Of a DNA stretch of 64,000 nt, positions 24,473 to 34,094 are shown in pieces. The stretch comes from an uncultured Bacteroidales bacterium (GTDB lineage Bacteria; Bacteroidota; Bacteroidia; Bacteroidales; Paludibacteraceae): positions 48,211 to 112,210 of the forward strand of contig CAKUYO010000005.1 in NCBI GenBank assembly GCA_934716995.1, written 5' to 3'. Under the pieces are notes generated by a model, which saw only the letters and a list, made by a program, of their open reading frames with translations, was not told where the DNA came from and ran no database searches. Each line of letters begins with the position of its first letter. Positions within the stretch are counted from its first letter, which is position 1. Position numbers and translations under genes: made by a program.

Positions 24473-26248
24473 ATGGATAAGATACGGAATTTTTGCATCA
24501 TTGCACACATCGACCACGGCAAAAGCACGTTGGCGGATCGTATGCTGGAGATAACGGGCACGGTGGACAAACGCGATATGGAAAACCAGGTCTTGGACGA
24601 TATGGATCTGGAGAAAGAGCGCGGTATCACCATCAAGAGCCACGCCATTCAGATGCAATACAAGGGCTATACGCTGAACTTGATTGACACTCCGGGACAC
24701 GTGGACTTCTCCTACGAGGTGAGTCGCTCTATCGCGGCGTGCGAGGGAGCATTGCTTGTGGTGGATGCCTCACAAGGCGTTCAGGCACAGACCATCAGCA
24801 ACCTCTATATGGCGTTGGAACACGACTTGGAGATTATCCCCGTAATGAACAAATGCGATATGGATTCGGCTATGCCGGAGCGGGTGGAGGACGAGATCAT
24901 CGACCTGCTCGGCTGCAAGCGCGAGGATATTCTGCGCTGTTCCGCCAAGACGGGTGCCGGCGTGCCTGAGATACTGGATGCCATTATCGACCGTATTCCC
25001 GCCCCCAAGGGCGACCCCGAAGCACCGCTGCAATGCCTGGTGTTCGACTCCATATTCAATAGTTTCCGCGGAATTATCGCCTATTTCAAGGTGGTGAACG
25101 GCACGATGCACACAGGCGACAGGGTGCGGTTTGTCAATACGGGCAAAGAGTACGATGCGGACGAGATAGGTGTGCTCAAACTCGATATGCAGCCGTGCGA
25201 GACGATCTCGGCAGGCAATGTGGGATATATCATTTCGGGTATCAAGACTTCGACGGAGGTGCGTGTGGGCGATACGATCACCCATGTGGCACGCCCCTGC
25301 GACAAGGCGATTGAGGGTTTCGAGGAAGTCAAATCGATGGTGTTTGCGGGTGTCTATCCCATTGAGGCGGAGGACTACGAGGACTTGCGATCCAGTCTTG
25401 AGAAACTGCAACTCAACGACGCCAGCCTGACTTTTACGCCCGAGTCGTCCATCGCCCTCGGTTTCGGTTTCCGCTGCGGCTTCCTCGGTTTGCTCCACAT
25501 GGAGATTGTGCAGGAGCGTCTCGACCGCGAGTTTAATATGGACGTTATCACGACCGTGCCTAACGTAAGTTACAACGTCTATACCAAGGACGGCAAGATG
25601 ATCGAGGTGCACAATCCCGCAGGTATGCCCGACCAGACGGAGATAGACCACATTGAGGAGCCGTATATCCGCGCCAGCGTGATCACCACAAGCAATTTTA
25701 TCGGTCCGATTATGACGCTGTGCCTTTCCAAACGCGGCGAACTGGTCAAACAGGAGTATATATCGGGCGACCGTATGGAGTTGCTGTTCGATATGCCGCT
25801 CGGCGAGATAGTGATTGACTTCTACGACAAGCTGAAATCCATTTCCAAAGGCTATGCCTCTTTCGACTGGCACCAGAACGGTTTCCGTCCGTCGAATCTG
25901 GTCAAACTGGATATTCTGCTCAACGGCGAACAGGTGGATGCGCTCTCTACGCTGACCCACCGCGACAATGCCGTGGATTTCGGGCGCAAGATGTGCGAGA
26001 AACTCAAGGAATTACTGCCCCGCCAGCAGTTCGATATAGCCATTCAGGCGGCTATCGGAGCCAAGATCATCGCCCGCGAGACGGTGAAACAGGTGCGCAA
26101 GGATGTGCTCGCCAAGTGCTATGGCGGCGATGTAAGCCGCAAGCGCAAACTGCTTGAGAAACAGAAGAAAGGCAAGAAACGTATGAAGCAGATCGGCAAT
26201 GTGGAAGTGCCGCAGAAAGCCTTCCTTGCCGTACTGAAATTGGACTGA
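24473..26248 (+). CDS. lepA: Elongation factor 4 (LepA)
   Basis: A 591-residue translational GTPase acting on the ribosome. The G domain starts MDKIRNFCIIAHIDHGKSTLADRMLE and shows EKERGITIK, DTPGHVDFSYEV, NKCD. Domains II-V and the unique LepA C-terminal domain follow, including FGFRCGFLGLLHMEIVQERLDREF and the basic end GGDVSRKRKLLEKQKKGKKRMKQIGNVEVPQKAFLAVLKLD. Length and motifs are full. nhaD follows after 131 bp containing a 9-bp repeat array. Confidence 0.97.
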   Translation: MDKIRNFCIIAHIDHGKSTLADRMLEITGTVDKRDMENQVLDDMDLEKERGITIKSHAIQMQYKGYTLNLIDTPGHVDFSYEVSRSIAACEGALLVVDASQGVQAQTISNLYMALEHDLEIIPVMNKCDMDSAMPERVEDEIIDLLGCKREDILRCSAKTGAGVPEILDAIIDRIPAPKGDPEAPLQCLVFDSIFNSFRGIIAYFKVVNGTMHTGDRVRFVNTGKEYDADEIGVLKLDMQPCETISAGNVGYIISGIKTSTEVRVGDTITHVARPCDKAIEGFEEVKSMVFAGVYPIEAEDYEDLRSSLEKLQLNDASLTFTPESSIALGFGFRCGFLGLLHMEIVQERLDREFNMDVITTVPNVSYNVYTKDGKMIEVHNPAGMPDQTEIDHIEEPYIRASVITTSNFIGPIMTLCLSKRGELVKQEYISGDRMELLFDMPLGEIVIDFYDKLKSISKGYASFDWHQNGFRPSNLVKLDILLNGEQVDALSTLTHRDNAVDFGRKMCEKLKELLPRQQFDIAIQAAIGAKIIARETVKQVRKDVLAKCYGGDVSRKRKLLEKQKKGKKRMKQIGNVEVPQKAFLAVLKLD

Positions 26249-26262
26249 CAGGGTATAATAAA

Positions 26263-26316
26263 CCTAATTCGTCTAATTAGCCCCATTGGGTTTATTGGTC
26301 TCATTGGTCTAATTAG
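26263..26316. repeat. 9-bp tandem array (6 units)
   Basis: Units CCTAATTCG, TCTAATTAG, CCCCATTGG, GTTTATTGG, TCTCATTGG and TCTAATTAG run end to end between lepA and nhaD. The first and last units are near inverted copies. Confidence 0.85.
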
Positions 26317-26379
26317 GCAAACATTTGGGAAAACGACAACCACAATTACTATATTAACTAACCCCAAAAGATTCTTTTT

Positions 26380-27699
26380 ATGGAACAATTTGTGCATAGC
26401 GCATGGAGTATGATACCGTTTGGCATCATGCTGCTGATGATCGCTATCGGTCCGCTGGTGGCGGAGAAGTTCTGGGAGAAGAATGTCAACAAGTTGCTTG
26501 TGTCGCTCATTCTGGGTGTTCCTACCGCCGTGTGTCTGATTATCGGCGGTATGACACAGGAATTGGAGCACCAGGTGCTGTTTGACTACATCCCCTTTAT
26601 CGTTTTGTTGTTGGCTCTCTTTGTTATTACGGGAGGTATCCACATCAGCGGCGACATCAAAGCAAAACCTATTGTCAATACCGGTCTGCTTGCTCTGGGC
26701 TGGGTGCTGGCAAGTGTAATGGGTACGACAGGTGCCGCAATGTTGCTCATCCGTCCCTTGATAACGACGAATCAGCAACGTAAGTACACTGTACATACCA
26801 TCCTGTTTTTCATAGCGTTGGTAGCCAACTGCGGCGGTTTGCTTACCCCGCTCGGCGACCCCCCGTTGTTCATGCTCTTCCTGCGCGGAGCCGATTTTAC
26901 GTGGTTCTTCCACCTCTTGCCTGAATGGGCTTTCGTGGGCGGATTGCTGCTGCTCATCTATTTCTGTATGGATACCTACTACTACAAGAAAGAGCACTGG
27001 ACTTCCCTTTCGGCAGACGCCCGCGAGAAAGTGCCGATGCAACTGAAAGGCGGTATCAACTTTGTGTATCTGCTGGGAGTTATCCTGAGTGTTGCCTTTA
27101 TTAACGAGGGCTTTATCCCGCAGATGGGTGAAGAAGGTGCGCACCTGTGGTTGAAATACCTGCGTGAGATTGTCCTGCTGTCGCTTACCTTCCTGAGTCT
27201 CTACACTACGCCGAAGGCAGTGCGCTATGATTTGAACAAATACAGTTGGAGCCCGATTATCGAGGTGGCAGTGCTGTTCCTCGGTATCTTCACAACTATG
27301 ACCCCTGCATTGGCATTCCTGCGTGCGCACGCACCGGAACTGGGTTTGGCACACACATGGCAGTTCTACTATGCGACGGGTGCCCTCTCCAGTTTCCTGG
27401 ACAATACCCCGACGGCTGTAGCCTTCCATAGTGTGGCTTTGGGACTGGCACCCGAGCAGATGGCTGCCTTTGGCGGCAGTATGGTAGCGGGTATTCCCGA
27501 GGTGCTGCTGCGTGCTATTTCGCTGGGTGCAGTGATGTTCGGCGCAATGACTTATATCGGCAACGGACCTAACTTTATGGTCAAAGCCATTGCGGAGGAG
27601 AATGGTATCAAGATGCCGTCGTTCTTCGGCTATATGATCAAATTCTCACTTATCATCCTGCTACCTATTTATATATTGGCACAACTTATATTCCTTTGA
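26380..27699 (+). CDS. nhaD: NhaD family Na+/H+ antiporter
   Basis: A 439-residue inner-membrane antiporter of the NhaD/ArsB superfamily, expected to exchange sodium for protons. About 12 hydrophobic helices are visible. MIPFGIMLLMIAIGPL at the N-terminus, ANCGGLLTPLGDPPLFMLFLRG in the middle and FLDNTPTAVAFHSVALG in the second half are family signatures with the conserved polar residues. It is followed 2 bp later by the YqeY-like gene and that by dedA, so the three are probably one transcript. Confidence 0.93.
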   Translation: MEQFVHSAWSMIPFGIMLLMIAIGPLVAEKFWEKNVNKLLVSLILGVPTAVCLIIGGMTQELEHQVLFDYIPFIVLLLALFVITGGIHISGDIKAKPIVNTGLLALGWVLASVMGTTGAAMLLIRPLITTNQQRKYTVHTILFFIALVANCGGLLTPLGDPPLFMLFLRGADFTWFFHLLPEWAFVGGLLLLIYFCMDTYYYKKEHWTSLSADAREKVPMQLKGGINFVYLLGVILSVAFINEGFIPQMGEEGAHLWLKYLREIVLLSLTFLSLYTTPKAVRYDLNKYSWSPIIEVAVLFLGIFTTMTPALAFLRAHAPELGLAHTWQFYYATGALSSFLDNTPTAVAFHSVALGLAPEQMAAFGGSMVAGIPEVLLRAISLGAVMFGAMTYIGNGPNFMVKAIAEENGIKMPSFFGYMIKFSLIILLPIYILAQLIFL

Positions 27700-27701
27700 T
27701 T

Positions 27702-28154
27702 ATGAATTTGTTTGATCAGATCAGCGAGGACATCAAGAAAGCGATGCTCGCTAAAGACAAGGTGGCACTTGATGCCCTGCGCGGAATCAAAAAAGAGTTT
27801 CTCGAGGCAAAAACCGCCAAGGGCGGCGATGGCGAACTGCACGACGACAAGGCATTGCAGATCCTGCAAAAGATGGTGAAACAGCGCAAGGAGTCGGCAC
27901 AGATGTATATCGATGCCAACCGCCCCGAACTGGCAGATGATGAACTGGCACAATGCAAAATAATCGAGAAATACCTGCCCGCAATGTTGAGTGACAGTGA
28001 ACTGACAGCCGCTTTGGAGCAGATCATCGCCCAAACAGGCGCGCAAGGCCCGCAGGATATGGGGAAGGTGATGGGCGTTGCCACCAAACAGTTGGCAGGT
28101 CGTGCCGAAGGAAAAGCCATCAGCACCAAGGTGCGCGAACTATTGAATAAATGA
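27702..28154 (+). CDS. GatB/YqeY domain protein
   Basis: A 150-residue cytosolic protein consisting of the YqeY domain, related to the tail of the GatB subunit of tRNA-dependent amidotransferase. LFDQISEDIKKAMLAKDKVALDALRGIKKEF and GPQDMGKVMGVATKQLAGRAEGKAISTKVRELLN are diagnostic. Cellular role is not well defined. Start at the ATG at 27702 (a TTG two codons upstream is less likely). It overlaps dedA by 4 bp (ATGA). In many Bacteroidales this gene follows ftsZ; here it is convergent with ftsZ about 700 bp away. Confidence 0.92.
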   Translation: MNLFDQISEDIKKAMLAKDKVALDALRGIKKEFLEAKTAKGGDGELHDDKALQILQKMVKQRKESAQMYIDANRPELADDELAQCKIIEKYLPAMLSDSELTAALEQIIAQTGAQGPQDMGKVMGVATKQLAGRAEGKAISTKVRELLNK

Positions 28155-28807
28155 CCGTCATAGAAACCATCACAGCGTGGTACTCGGCGCATATGAACTA
28201 TGCGTCGATTACTGCGCTGATGACGATAGAGTCGTCTTTTATCCCGTTTCCAAGCGAGGTGGTTATTCCGCCGGCGGTCTATGTCGCCGCTTCCCCCGAG
28301 AGTGCCCTGTGCGTTACGGGCAACTACTTGTTGGATGTGGTGCTGATCGTGCTGTTCGGTACGATAGGGGCTATGCTTGGTGCAATAATCAACTATGGTT
28401 TGTCGGTCTGGCTCGGACGTATTATCATCTATAAGTTCGCCGACAGCCGTCTCGGACACCTCTGCCTGCTCAGCAGCGAGAAAGTGCAGAAAGCAGAAAC
28501 CTACTTCAACGACCACGGCAAAATCAGTACGTTTGTCGGGCGATTGATACCGGGTATCCGCCAACTGATCAGTATCCCTGCCGGTTTGGCAAAGATGAAC
28601 TTCGGGCAGTTTCTGCTCTATACGTTCCTCGGCGCGTTTATCTGGAACAGCATTCTCGCCCTGCTCGGCTATGTGGCACACGGTCAAGCCGACCTTATCA
28701 ACCAATACAGCCACGAACTAAGTATCGCCATTCTGGCTCTGCTCGGTGTGGTGATTGTCTGGTTTGTGGCAAAGAAAATTATCAAGTCGGTTAAGAAACG
28801 CAAATAA
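28151..28807 (+). CDS. DedA family membrane protein
   Basis: A 218-residue inner-membrane protein of the DedA/SNARE-associated family, members of which are now linked to lipid scrambling or carrier transport. The N-terminal reentrant region ESSFIPFPSEVVIPPAVYVA and the motif FVGRLIPGIRQLISIPAGLAKMNFGQFLLYTFLGAFIWNS with its conserved Arg/Pro residues are clear. It is translationally coupled to the YqeY gene and ends before a bidirectional terminator shared with ftsZ. Confidence 0.93.
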   Translation: MTVIETITAWYSAHMNYASITALMTIESSFIPFPSEVVIPPAVYVAASPESALCVTGNYLLDVVLIVLFGTIGAMLGAIINYGLSVWLGRIIIYKFADSRLGHLCLLSSEKVQKAETYFNDHGKISTFVGRLIPGIRQLISIPAGLAKMNFGQFLLYTFLGAFIWNSILALLGYVAHGQADLINQYSHELSIAILALLGVVIVWFVAKKIIKSVKKRK

Positions 28808-28819
28808 CCGATTACTTGT

Positions 28820-28866
28820 AAAAAACAATCCCCGTGATATATATGGTATCGCGGGGATTGTTTTTT
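28820..28866. terminator. Bidirectional terminator between dedA and ftsZ
   Basis: A 15-bp perfect inverted repeat (28820-28834, 28852-28866) with A- and T-runs at both ends, located between convergent genes. Confidence 0.88.
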
Positions 28867-28869
28867 GTA

Positions 28870-30126
28870 TCATCGTCTGTGCATCCAATAGCCGAATGGG
28901 TGGCGGGAGGGTTCCGGGGTGGAAGAGGGTGCATCATCGTCTTCTATATGGATTTCCAGACCGTCGCCTTCGGGGGCGTCAGGATGAGCAGGGTGCACTT
29001 TCTCCTGCATTTCCTGTTGTGTATTCCCGAAAATCGTTTCCCCGAAATTGATCACTTGCGGTTGTTCGTCCTCTTTGGGTTCCGAGGGCTTGTCGTAATT
29101 GTCGCGTATCACTTCGTCGATGGTCTTGCCCCCCTCGGTATCTTCGTCATCAAGTGTTGGCAAACCGTTCACTTCATATCCGGTAGCAATAATCGTAACC
29201 CGCACATTCTCACCTAATTCTTCGTCCAATGCCACTCCCCATTGTACTTCGACGGCATCTCCGATCTCCTGTACAAAATTGTTGATTTGGTCAATTTCGA
29301 ACATCTGGATAGCGTGTTCCGTAGAGCAATAGAATTGTAGCAACAGACGTTTTGCCCCGTGTACATCGTTGGTGTTGACGAGCGGCGAATTGAGGGCATT
29401 GTTGATCGCGGTGGCGATACGGTTCTCGCCACTCGCCGTGCCTACATTCATAATAGCCACACCGCCCTGGCGCAATGTATTATAGACATCGGCAAAGTCG
29501 GTGTTTACGATACCCGGTTTGGTAATAATCTCCGCAATACTGCGGGCGGCGTTTGCCACCACATCATTCGATTTCTCAAATGCGTTGAGAAATGTCAGGT
29601 CGGGGTAGATGTCTTTCAGTTTCTCGTTGTTGATGATCAGCAATGCATCCACATGCTTGGCAAGCGTAGCCACCCCGATCATCGCTTTGCGGATCTTCTG
29701 CCCCATCTCGAAAGCAAACGGGATCGTTACAATCCCCACTGTCAGGATACCCATCTCTTGTGCCACATCGGCAACGATAGGTGATGCCCCCGTACCTGTT
29801 CCGCCGCCCATACCGGCTGCGATAAACAGCATCTTCGTACCGTCGTTGAGTGCCTCGCGGATATGCTCGCGGCTCTCTTCTGCATACTCGCGCGCCACCT
29901 CGGGTTTGCCTCCCGCTCCCAGCCCGGTACCTAACTGCAGTTTGGCAGGCACCGACATCTTGCCGAGTGCCATCTTGTCGGTATTGCATATCAAAAAAGT
30001 TACATCCTTGATACCTTGCTTGTACATATAATTGACTGCATTGCCACCGCCGCCGCCGACGCCGACAACTTTTATCAAACTGTCTTCTTTGATCTCCAAC
30101 GGGAGAGTAATCATATCTTCTTCCAT
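28870..30126 (-). CDS. ftsZ: Cell division protein FtsZ
   Basis: A 418-residue tubulin-like GTPase that forms the cytokinetic ring. Signature GTP-binding motifs: VGVGGGGGNAVNYM, the G-box GMGGGTGTGASPIVAD, and the T7-loop region GGVAIMNVGTASGENRIATAINNAL. A disordered acidic linker rich in Pro/Glu/Asp follows from about 325. The extreme C-terminus (PSRHPFGYWMHRR) does not look like the usual conserved FtsZ tail, though it is hydrophobic and basic. It starts 44 bp after ftsA within the murC-ftsQ-ftsA-ftsZ unit. Confidence 0.97.
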   Translation of the reverse strand: MEEDMITLPLEIKEDSLIKVVGVGGGGGNAVNYMYKQGIKDVTFLICNTDKMALGKMSVPAKLQLGTGLGAGGKPEVAREYAEESREHIREALNDGTKMLFIAAGMGGGTGTGASPIVADVAQEMGILTVGIVTIPFAFEMGQKIRKAMIGVATLAKHVDALLIINNEKLKDIYPDLTFLNAFEKSNDVVANAARSIAEIITKPGIVNTDFADVYNTLRQGGVAIMNVGTASGENRIATAINNALNSPLVNTNDVHGAKRLLLQFYCSTEHAIQMFEIDQINNFVQEIGDAVEVQWGVALDEELGENVRVTIIATGYEVNGLPTLDDEDTEGGKTIDEVIRDNYDKPSEPKEDEQPQVINFGETIFGNTQQEMQEKVHPAHPDAPEGDGLEIHIEDDDAPSSTPEPSRHPFGYWMHRR

Positions 30127-30170
30127 ACTGAAAAGGATTTATAGATTTCGTATTCTGTTAATCTGCCAAC

Positions 30171-31463
30171 TTAATACTGCTGATCGGTAAATAAATTCAC
30201 AATGGTCTGACCTAATTTCTCGGCAAACCCGGGTTTCTTGACCAGCATGTCTTTGTGCTTGTCGCGATAATCCTGCCCCATCAGGATAGTGCCCACCAAT
30301 GCTGAATAAGTAGGGGCGAACAAGTGCTCGTCCGTGTTGTGCGTGAGCAGCAGATCGTGCATACCATAGCGCACGTCATACCCCGTATGCTCTCTCAGGT
30401 ACAGGTCTATGCCGCGTAACATCGATGCCCCGCCCGTGATATACAGGCGTTCTATGCGGTCTTTATACTTGTCCAATTCCTGCATAACGGGGGCTAATAC
30501 CTCGTCCAATTTCTGCTGTATCACCTCCGCTACCTCGGTGCAAAGCACTTTCAGTTCTCCTTCGCCGTCAACGGCGGGTACACGGAAAGTATAGTTTTTT
30601 TCCACCAACTCAGGCGCAGCATAGCCGTATTGGATCTTCAGTTGTTCGGCAGTGGAAGAGGATAAACCCTGCTGCTCCAATGCACGCGTGATATGGTAGC
30701 CGCCACGGGGTATCACTTTGTTAGCCAGATACTGACCACCCTTGAATACCGTCAGTGTGGTCGTCTGTGCACCCATATCGAGAACTGCGCACCCATCGGT
30801 CAGAATGTCGTAAGGTTCGTCCTCTTTGGCTTCCTCGCATTGAAAAACCGACAGCAATACGTCCGGGCGCACGAATGTGCACTCGATACTCCGACCTGCC
30901 TGGTCAAAAGCCGTGTTCAGACGGCTCTCCAACTCTTTCTTGCCTACAAAAGCAAAATAGTGCGCTTCCACAAGGGCGGCACGCTGGTTCTCCGTCGGGG
31001 CTTCTTCCTGTTCCTGCCCGTCTAATACGAAATAACTCGGCACCAGTTCCAATACCGCCACTTGGGGATATTTGCTCTCTATCTTCTCTTTGCATTCCTG
31101 CTTCATCGATTCCAGCAGAGCCGCCGATACCTCCCGCTTGCGCAACTGGTCGCGGCGTGCTTTTACAGGGGCGATCTGCATCGACTTGCCACCCATGGTT
31201 ACAAACGCCGTAGGCAGATTTTCTATATGGATACGGTTCGCCAGCAGGCGCAATACCTCGTTGATCATATAGCCCGCATTGGTAGTAGAGGTGATAACAC
31301 CCTGTTCAATGCACTTGTATCGCTGCGACTGCTCTACGCCCAAGACACGAAACAAATCGTCTCCCACACGTTCTGCAGCCATAGCACGCACGCTGTCGCT
31401 CCCCAAGTCAATCGCCACCAGCGGCAGCGAATCGGCTTTCAGTTGTTTTTGTTTCTTTGCCAT
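30171..31463 (-). CDS. ftsA: Cell division protein FtsA
   Basis: A 430-residue actin-like ATPase that anchors FtsZ to the membrane. VAIDLGSDSVRAMAAE is phosphate loop 1, VLDMGAQTTTLTVFKGGQYL is phosphate loop 2, and LYITGGASMLRGIDLYL the adenosine motif. An amphipathic C-terminal helix (KLGQTIVNLFTDQQY) would be the membrane anchor. The gene sits 9 bp after ftsQ and 44 bp before ftsZ. Confidence 0.95.
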   Translation of the reverse strand: MAKKQKQLKADSLPLVAIDLGSDSVRAMAAERVGDDLFRVLGVEQSQRYKCIEQGVITSTTNAGYMINEVLRLLANRIHIENLPTAFVTMGGKSMQIAPVKARRDQLRKREVSAALLESMKQECKEKIESKYPQVAVLELVPSYFVLDGQEQEEAPTENQRAALVEAHYFAFVGKKELESRLNTAFDQAGRSIECTFVRPDVLLSVFQCEEAKEDEPYDILTDGCAVLDMGAQTTTLTVFKGGQYLANKVIPRGGYHITRALEQQGLSSSTAEQLKIQYGYAAPELVEKNYTFRVPAVDGEGELKVLCTEVAEVIQQKLDEVLAPVMQELDKYKDRIERLYITGGASMLRGIDLYLREHTGYDVRYGMHDLLLTHNTDEHLFAPTYSALVGTILMGQDYRDKHKDMLVKKPGFAEKLGQTIVNLFTDQQY

Positions 31464-31472
31464 AATCTTATA

Positions 31473-32213
31473 TTATTTCCGTCCCACTACCTGCCCGTCA
31501 AAGCGCAGATCCAATTCCTTGTATTTGCCTTGTCCGAGTTTGTTTCCCTCGTTCTCATAATAGATACGCAGTTTGCGCAGTTTGTCCCGATAGCCGTTCA
31601 AATCGCCCAGAACAACCATCTCCGCCTCGGGGTTTGCAGGCAGCAGGCGTATATAATGCGGGGTTTGCACCTCCATATATTTGATTCGCGCCCGCCAGTA
31701 CGCATTGTCCTGCCACCATTTGGCAAAATCGGCGATCTGACCGGTTGCCATCTGCTGTCCCACCCTGCCGCTAACTACCAGCATTGTGTCTTGTATGCTT
31801 TCCCGTATCGGCATCCGTTTGCGGTCGGTATCCACTATGTAACTGTCGTCCGTTGTAATCACTTTCAGCAGCGGTTTCCGTTGTGCCAGGCGTATGTTTA
31901 CTTCTCCCTGCGGATTGGTATAGCACTGTGCGGTACGCACCATCGGGTTGGTCTGCACTACATCCTCGATCCTCTGCAGCGACACTTGCGATAGCGGTTT
32001 GCCTATCGGATAAGCGTCCTGCGCCCTGAGCAGTCCGTTCAGTTCGTCTTCTGACAGATACAGCCGCTCCTTGGCATCTGTTATGTCGTATCGCAGCACC
32101 GTACATACCGTATCGGGGAGCCCCGCCTGCCCTGCACATATACCGGCAATCAGCAGTCCGACAGCCATCGCTGCCGCCGTACTGATCCGGGCTATATGTA
32201 AGGCACGTTTCAT
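31473..32213 (-). CDS. ftsQ: Cell division protein FtsQ
   Basis: A 246-residue bitopic divisome protein: short cytoplasmic start, one transmembrane helix (about 10-30), then a POTRA/FtsQ periplasmic region. The POTRA-like segment runs IGKPLSQVSLQRIEDVVQTNPMVRTAQCYTNPQGEVNIRLAQRKPLLKV, which matches the family well. FtsQ links early and late division proteins. The match is by pattern and by position between murC and ftsA. It is preceded by 180 bp of AT-rich repeats separating it from murC. Confidence 0.9.
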   Translation of the reverse strand: MKRALHIARISTAAAMAVGLLIAGICAGQAGLPDTVCTVLRYDITDAKERLYLSEDELNGLLRAQDAYPIGKPLSQVSLQRIEDVVQTNPMVRTAQCYTNPQGEVNIRLAQRKPLLKVITTDDSYIVDTDRKRMPIRESIQDTMLVVSGRVGQQMATGQIADFAKWWQDNAYWRARIKYMEVQTPHYIRLLPANPEAEMVVLGDLNGYRDKLRKLRIYYENEGNKLGQGKYKELDLRFDGQVVGRK

Positions 32214-32287
32214 AAACTTGTCTGTTTATGATTGTTAATTGGTTTTGAACGTTGTTGAATGTTGTTGACCTAAAAAATAAAGCACAT

Positions 32288-32370
32288 CGAAACATTAATG
32301 GTTAATTACCGGATAATTATATGTCTCATAAAAATAACGAATAATTACACGATAATTAACGTTCTACATA
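32288..32370. repeat. Period-11 AT-rich array between murC and ftsQ
   Basis: Degenerate 11-mers including AATAATTACAC and GATAATTAACG. Nothing else is recognisable in the 184-bp gap. Confidence 0.6.
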
Positions 32371-32397
32371 AACAAAATTGATGGTTGATTATATGTT

Positions 32398-33789
32398 TTA
32401 GTCTAATTTCGCCAAAGCCTTCTTCAAATCGGGCACCAGCCGGTCTATATCTCCTGCGCCGATAGTCATCACCACCACGGGCTGTGTCTCTGTCTGCATC
32501 TTGGCTTTCATATACTCCACCAGGTCGCTTTTCTCCACTAATGCTTTTTTCGGACAGGTGATCTTGTCAAGCAGCATCTCCGAACTGACACCCTCTATCG
32601 GCAATTCGCGGGCGGGATAAATCGGCAACAGCACCACCTCGTCTAACGTGGATAGCACTTTCGCGAAATCGTCTGCGAAATCGCGCGTACGAGTGTATAA
32701 ATGCGGTTGGAAAATACCGATAAAATGGCGGTCGGGGTACAACCTGCGCACCGAGTCTATCGAGGTCTGTATCTCGGTAGGGTGGTGTGCGTAGTCGTCC
32801 ACATACGCCACACGGTCATTGTTTACGTGTATATTAAACCGCCTGTAAACCCCGGAGTAGGTGAGCAATCCGTGTCTCAATTCGTCCTTGTTTACCCCGT
32901 TGAGCCATGCCACAGCCATCGCCGCCACGCTGTTTTCTATATTCACCCATACCGGTACGCCCAAACGCAAATCCGGCAGCGAGTCGGTCGGTGTATGGAA
33001 ATCGAAGTAGATGTTCCCTTTTTGTACACGGATATTGTCGGCGTAGAAATCCGCTTTCTCTGTGGTGCTGTAAGTGTAGAGTTTTACTCCCGCTTTCAGG
33101 CGCGGAGTGAAATCCAGCCCTTTCTTTACAATCAGTGCCGCCTGTATCAGCGAGGTGTAATGCTCGAAACTCTCCTTGTATGCCTCTGCCGTACCGTAAA
33201 TATCCAGGTGGTCGGGGTCAACCGCCGTAACCACCGACATATAAGGCGTCAGATGGTGAAACGAACGGTCGTATTCGTCGGCTTCCACCACTACATAACT
33301 GCTGTCTTTTTGCAGCAGTACATTGGTTCCGTAGTTGTTGCTGATGCCCCCGAGAAAAGCATTGGTACCTATCTCCGACTGGTACATCAGGTGTGCCAGT
33401 ATTGTCGAAGTCGTCGTCTTGCCGTGTGTACCTGCCACGCACAGTGCCTTCATCTGTTGGGTTACCATTCCCAGCACCTCCGCGCGTTTCAGTATCTCGT
33501 AGCCGTTTTCGCGCAGATAGACATATATCTGTGTGTCGTCCGGTACGGCAGGCGTGCGTACCACCAATGTATGCCGCGGGTCAATACCCGTAGCCTGTAG
33601 AGCCTCTACGTTGTCTTCGTATGAAACGGTCAGCCCCTCTTTTTCCAATTCGTGCGTCAGTGGCGAGGGTGTATGGTCGTATCCGAACACACGGTACCCG
33701 CGCGAATGGTAGTAGCGTGCCAGCGCACTCATACCGATTCCGCCAATCCCCAAAAAATAAACCGATTGCAAATCCTTGGTATCTAACAT
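32398..33789 (-). CDS. murC: UDP-N-acetylmuramate-L-alanine ligase MurC
   Basis: A 463-residue cytosolic Mur ligase that adds L-alanine to UDP-MurNAc in peptidoglycan synthesis. The N-terminal UDP-binding Rossmann start is FLGIGGIGMSALARYYHSRGY, the ATP loop is CVAGTHGKTTTSTILAHLM, and VVEADEYDRSFHHLTPYMSVVTAVDPDHLDIYG plus YAHHPTEI are family signatures. It is the first gene of murC-ftsQ-ftsA-ftsZ here; the upstream mraY-murD-ftsW-murG genes usual in the cluster are not in this window. Confidence 0.97.
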   Translation of the reverse strand: MLDTKDLQSVYFLGIGGIGMSALARYYHSRGYRVFGYDHTPSPLTHELEKEGLTVSYEDNVEALQATGIDPRHTLVVRTPAVPDDTQIYVYLRENGYEILKRAEVLGMVTQQMKALCVAGTHGKTTTSTILAHLMYQSEIGTNAFLGGISNNYGTNVLLQKDSSYVVVEADEYDRSFHHLTPYMSVVTAVDPDHLDIYGTAEAYKESFEHYTSLIQAALIVKKGLDFTPRLKAGVKLYTYSTTEKADFYADNIRVQKGNIYFDFHTPTDSLPDLRLGVPVWVNIENSVAAMAVAWLNGVNKDELRHGLLTYSGVYRRFNIHVNNDRVAYVDDYAHHPTEIQTSIDSVRRLYPDRHFIGIFQPHLYTRTRDFADDFAKVLSTLDEVVLLPIYPARELPIEGVSSEMLLDKITCPKKALVEKSDLVEYMKAKMQTETQPVVVMTIGAGDIDRLVPDLKKALAKLD

Positions 33790-33864
33790 CTCTAATCCTG
33801 TCTTCTAAAAACGATTCTTCTATTTTTCTATTCTTCTATCTTTCTATAAACTGAAATCAGCCCG

Positions 33865-33895
33865 CAAAGGTACGAAAAAAAAAGCGAATATGCAA
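33865..33895 (-). promoter_or_regulatory. Promoter of murC
   Basis: Minus strand: TTG (33893-33895), 20-nt spacer, TACCTTTG (33865-33872), 76 bp before the ATG. Confidence 0.75.
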
Positions 33896-34094
33896 TTAAC
33901 AATAAATAATTATTTATGGTTCATTTCCGCTCTCCATTTCTTGGGCATAGTCGGAGAGGAAGCATAGGTTATTCAGCCGTCAATCCCGATAAAAATGAGT
34001 GGAACTTTTTAGACACTGAGAGAAGAAACAGGCGCGTAGGACATCTTTTGTTTGACTTTCTCCATTTTTTGCCGCTTGCGGTATAGGTTCTATA

